A DNA stretch of 64,000 nt from Spirosoma oryzicola (GTDB lineage Bacteria; Bacteroidota; Bacteroidia; Cytophagales; Spirosomataceae): assembly GCF_021233055.1 (NCBI RefSeq), contig NZ_CP089538.1, positions 4,108,501 through 4,172,500 on the forward strand, written 5' to 3'. Below are positions 63,226 through 64,000 of this stretch, in pieces. How positions within the stretch are numbered: the first letter of the stretch is position 1; each line of letters begins with the position of its first letter. The position numbers and the translations under genes were made by a program. The notes under the pieces are model-generated. The model was not told the origin of the DNA. It made no database searches and saw only the letters and a program-made list of their open reading frames with translations.

Positions 63226-64000
63226 ATGAAACGTCGTCATTTTTTGCAGCATGCCGCTTCGTCGCTGCTCCTGCCGGTTTTGATCGATGGCTATGGAGCA
63301 AAAGCATTTGCCAAGCCGTCCTCGTTTATACGGTCAATGATCAGTCTGGCTAGTCAGACCGACCGGGTACTGGTGATCATTCAGCTTCAGGGTGGTAACG
63401 ATGGGTTGAACACCGTTATTCCGCTCGATCAGATGAGTGTGTATTCGTCATCGTCGTTTCGCGGCAACATTGCCATTCCCGAAGGGAAGGCGCTAAAGCT
63501 AAAAAACTATGCAGGCACGGGGCTGCATCCGGCCATGAGCGGTATGCAGCAGCTCTTCAACGATGGCAGACTGAGCATCATTCAGGGCGTGTCGTACCCT
63601 ACCCCTAACTTTTCGCATTTTCGGGCGAGCGATATCTGGATGACCGCCGTCGATTCCAATCAGACAGCTACGTCGGGCTGGACGGGCCGTTACCTCAATA
63701 GTCGGTACCCGAATTTTCCGGAGGCCTATCCATCCAAAGCCATGCCCGACCCACCGGCTATCCAGATCGGCTACGTCACAGCAACAACCTTACTTGGTCC
63801 AAGCAATTCGATGGCGCTGGTACTCCAAGACCCTGATACGTTTGCCCGGCTGGTGGGCGAGCGCCCGAACAGCCCATCCGGTAGCGAGTCAGGCTACGCT
63901 GGTCAACAGCTTGATTATATCCGCCAACAGCAGGCAAGTTCGGTTAGCTACGCCAGCCAAATCAAGAATGCCGCTGGAAAAGGAAAGAATCTAGCGACTT
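63226..64000 (+). CDS. DUF1501 protein (3'-truncated by window edge)
   Basis: At least 258 residues, open to the window end. The N-terminus MKRRHFLQHAASSLLLPVLI is a twin-arginine export signal. VLVIIQLQGGNDGLNTVIPL is the hallmark LxGGNDxLN(T)V metal-site motif of DUF1501 (sulfatase/alkaline-phosphatase-like fold), followed by LHPAMSGMQQLF, SIIQGVSYPTPNFSHFRASD and a GWTGRYLNS segment. It follows the DUF1800 gene by 72 bases in the same direction, the standard gene pair. The role is not established for the family. The missing C-terminal part prevents judging completeness. Confidence 0.93.
   Translation, partial: MKRRHFLQHAASSLLLPVLIDGYGAKAFAKPSSFIRSMISLASQTDRVLVIIQLQGGNDGLNTVIPLDQMSVYSSSSFRGNIAIPEGKALKLKNYAGTGLHPAMSGMQQLFNDGRLSIIQGVSYPTPNFSHFRASDIWMTAVDSNQTATSGWTGRYLNSRYPNFPEAYPSKAMPDPPAIQIGYVTATTLLGPSNSMALVLQDPDTFARLVGERPNSPSGSESGYAGQQLDYIRQQQASSVSYASQIKNAAGKGKNLAT

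Noticed and set aside
1..64000. CRISPR array, tRNA, rRNA or prophage
   Set aside because: No regularly spaced repeats, cloverleaf-like sequence, ribosomal RNA segment, integrase or phage structural gene was found.

Overview
The window looks like a chromosomal segment of a Bacteroidota bacterium of the Cytophagales, most like Spirosoma or a close relative (inference from gene families, not a search). The reasons are TonB-dependent receptors with a B12 riboswitch, a PadR regulator overlapping an FtsX-type permease with a permease-prefix domain, GH92 mannosidase, DUF1800/DUF1501 and Gfo/Idh/ThuA-type sugar genes, a few promoters of the Bacteroidota TAnnTTTG type, and balanced base composition. 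No rRNA, tRNA, CRISPR array, prophage or intact insertion sequence was seen.

Layout. 0-9 kb: CPA1 cation/proton antiporter (runs in from the left), FAD sugar-alcohol/lactone oxidase, SnoaL-like secreted protein, thioredoxin, DUF1684 protein, SDR, then padR-permease followed by a nested inverted-repeat island. 9-16 kb: GH92 mannosidase, an unknown lipoprotein, and a tandem pair of M16 proteins, one catalytic and one not. 16-20 kb: cobalamin riboswitch, BtuB-like receptor and a beta-propeller lipoprotein resembling BtuG. 20-25 kb: M20 peptidase, class I ribonucleotide reductase large subunit without a small subunit beside it, and L31 type B with a promoter and leader hairpin. 25-27 kb: small hypothetical genes. 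27-33 kb: GT9 glycosyltransferase, M16 and M28 peptidases, and an orphan GlgE.

33-42.7 kb is the most unusual block. Seven cell-envelope genes lie on the minus strand: a small membrane protein, an outer-membrane barrel with an N-terminal Cys motif, a FecA-like receptor, a second barrel, a vanadium-haloperoxidase/PAP2 lipoprotein with intact catalytic motifs, a third barrel, and a second haloperoxidase-like lipoprotein in which the catalytic His and Arg positions are replaced. It reads as an outer-membrane uptake or processing system with an enzyme and a pseudoenzyme.

43-61 kb: lone moaA, an unexported substrate-binding-like protein co-directional with a Nudix-type regulator, and divergently a PQQ dehydrogenase-PKD-cytochrome c-CBM fusion with a Tat-exported isomerase and ThuA. 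Then come a polysaccharide deacetylase, mutS2, an SRA-HNH modification-dependent endonuclease, and an isomerase / Gfo-Idh / Gfo-Idh run interrupted by a four-helix-bundle gene, followed by an MFS transporter. The ThuA, isomerase and Gfo/Idh genes together suggest periplasmic oxidation of sugars to keto-sugars and their cytoplasmic processing (inference). 61-64 kb: DUF1800 and DUF1501 genes, the latter running off the right end.

A family of short GC-rich hairpins built on GTGTCGG / GGAGTCGG / GAAGTCGG stems recurs between genes at about 8.8, 29.5, 30.6, 54.8 and 55.7 kb. It looks like a REP-type repeat that also marks gene ends.
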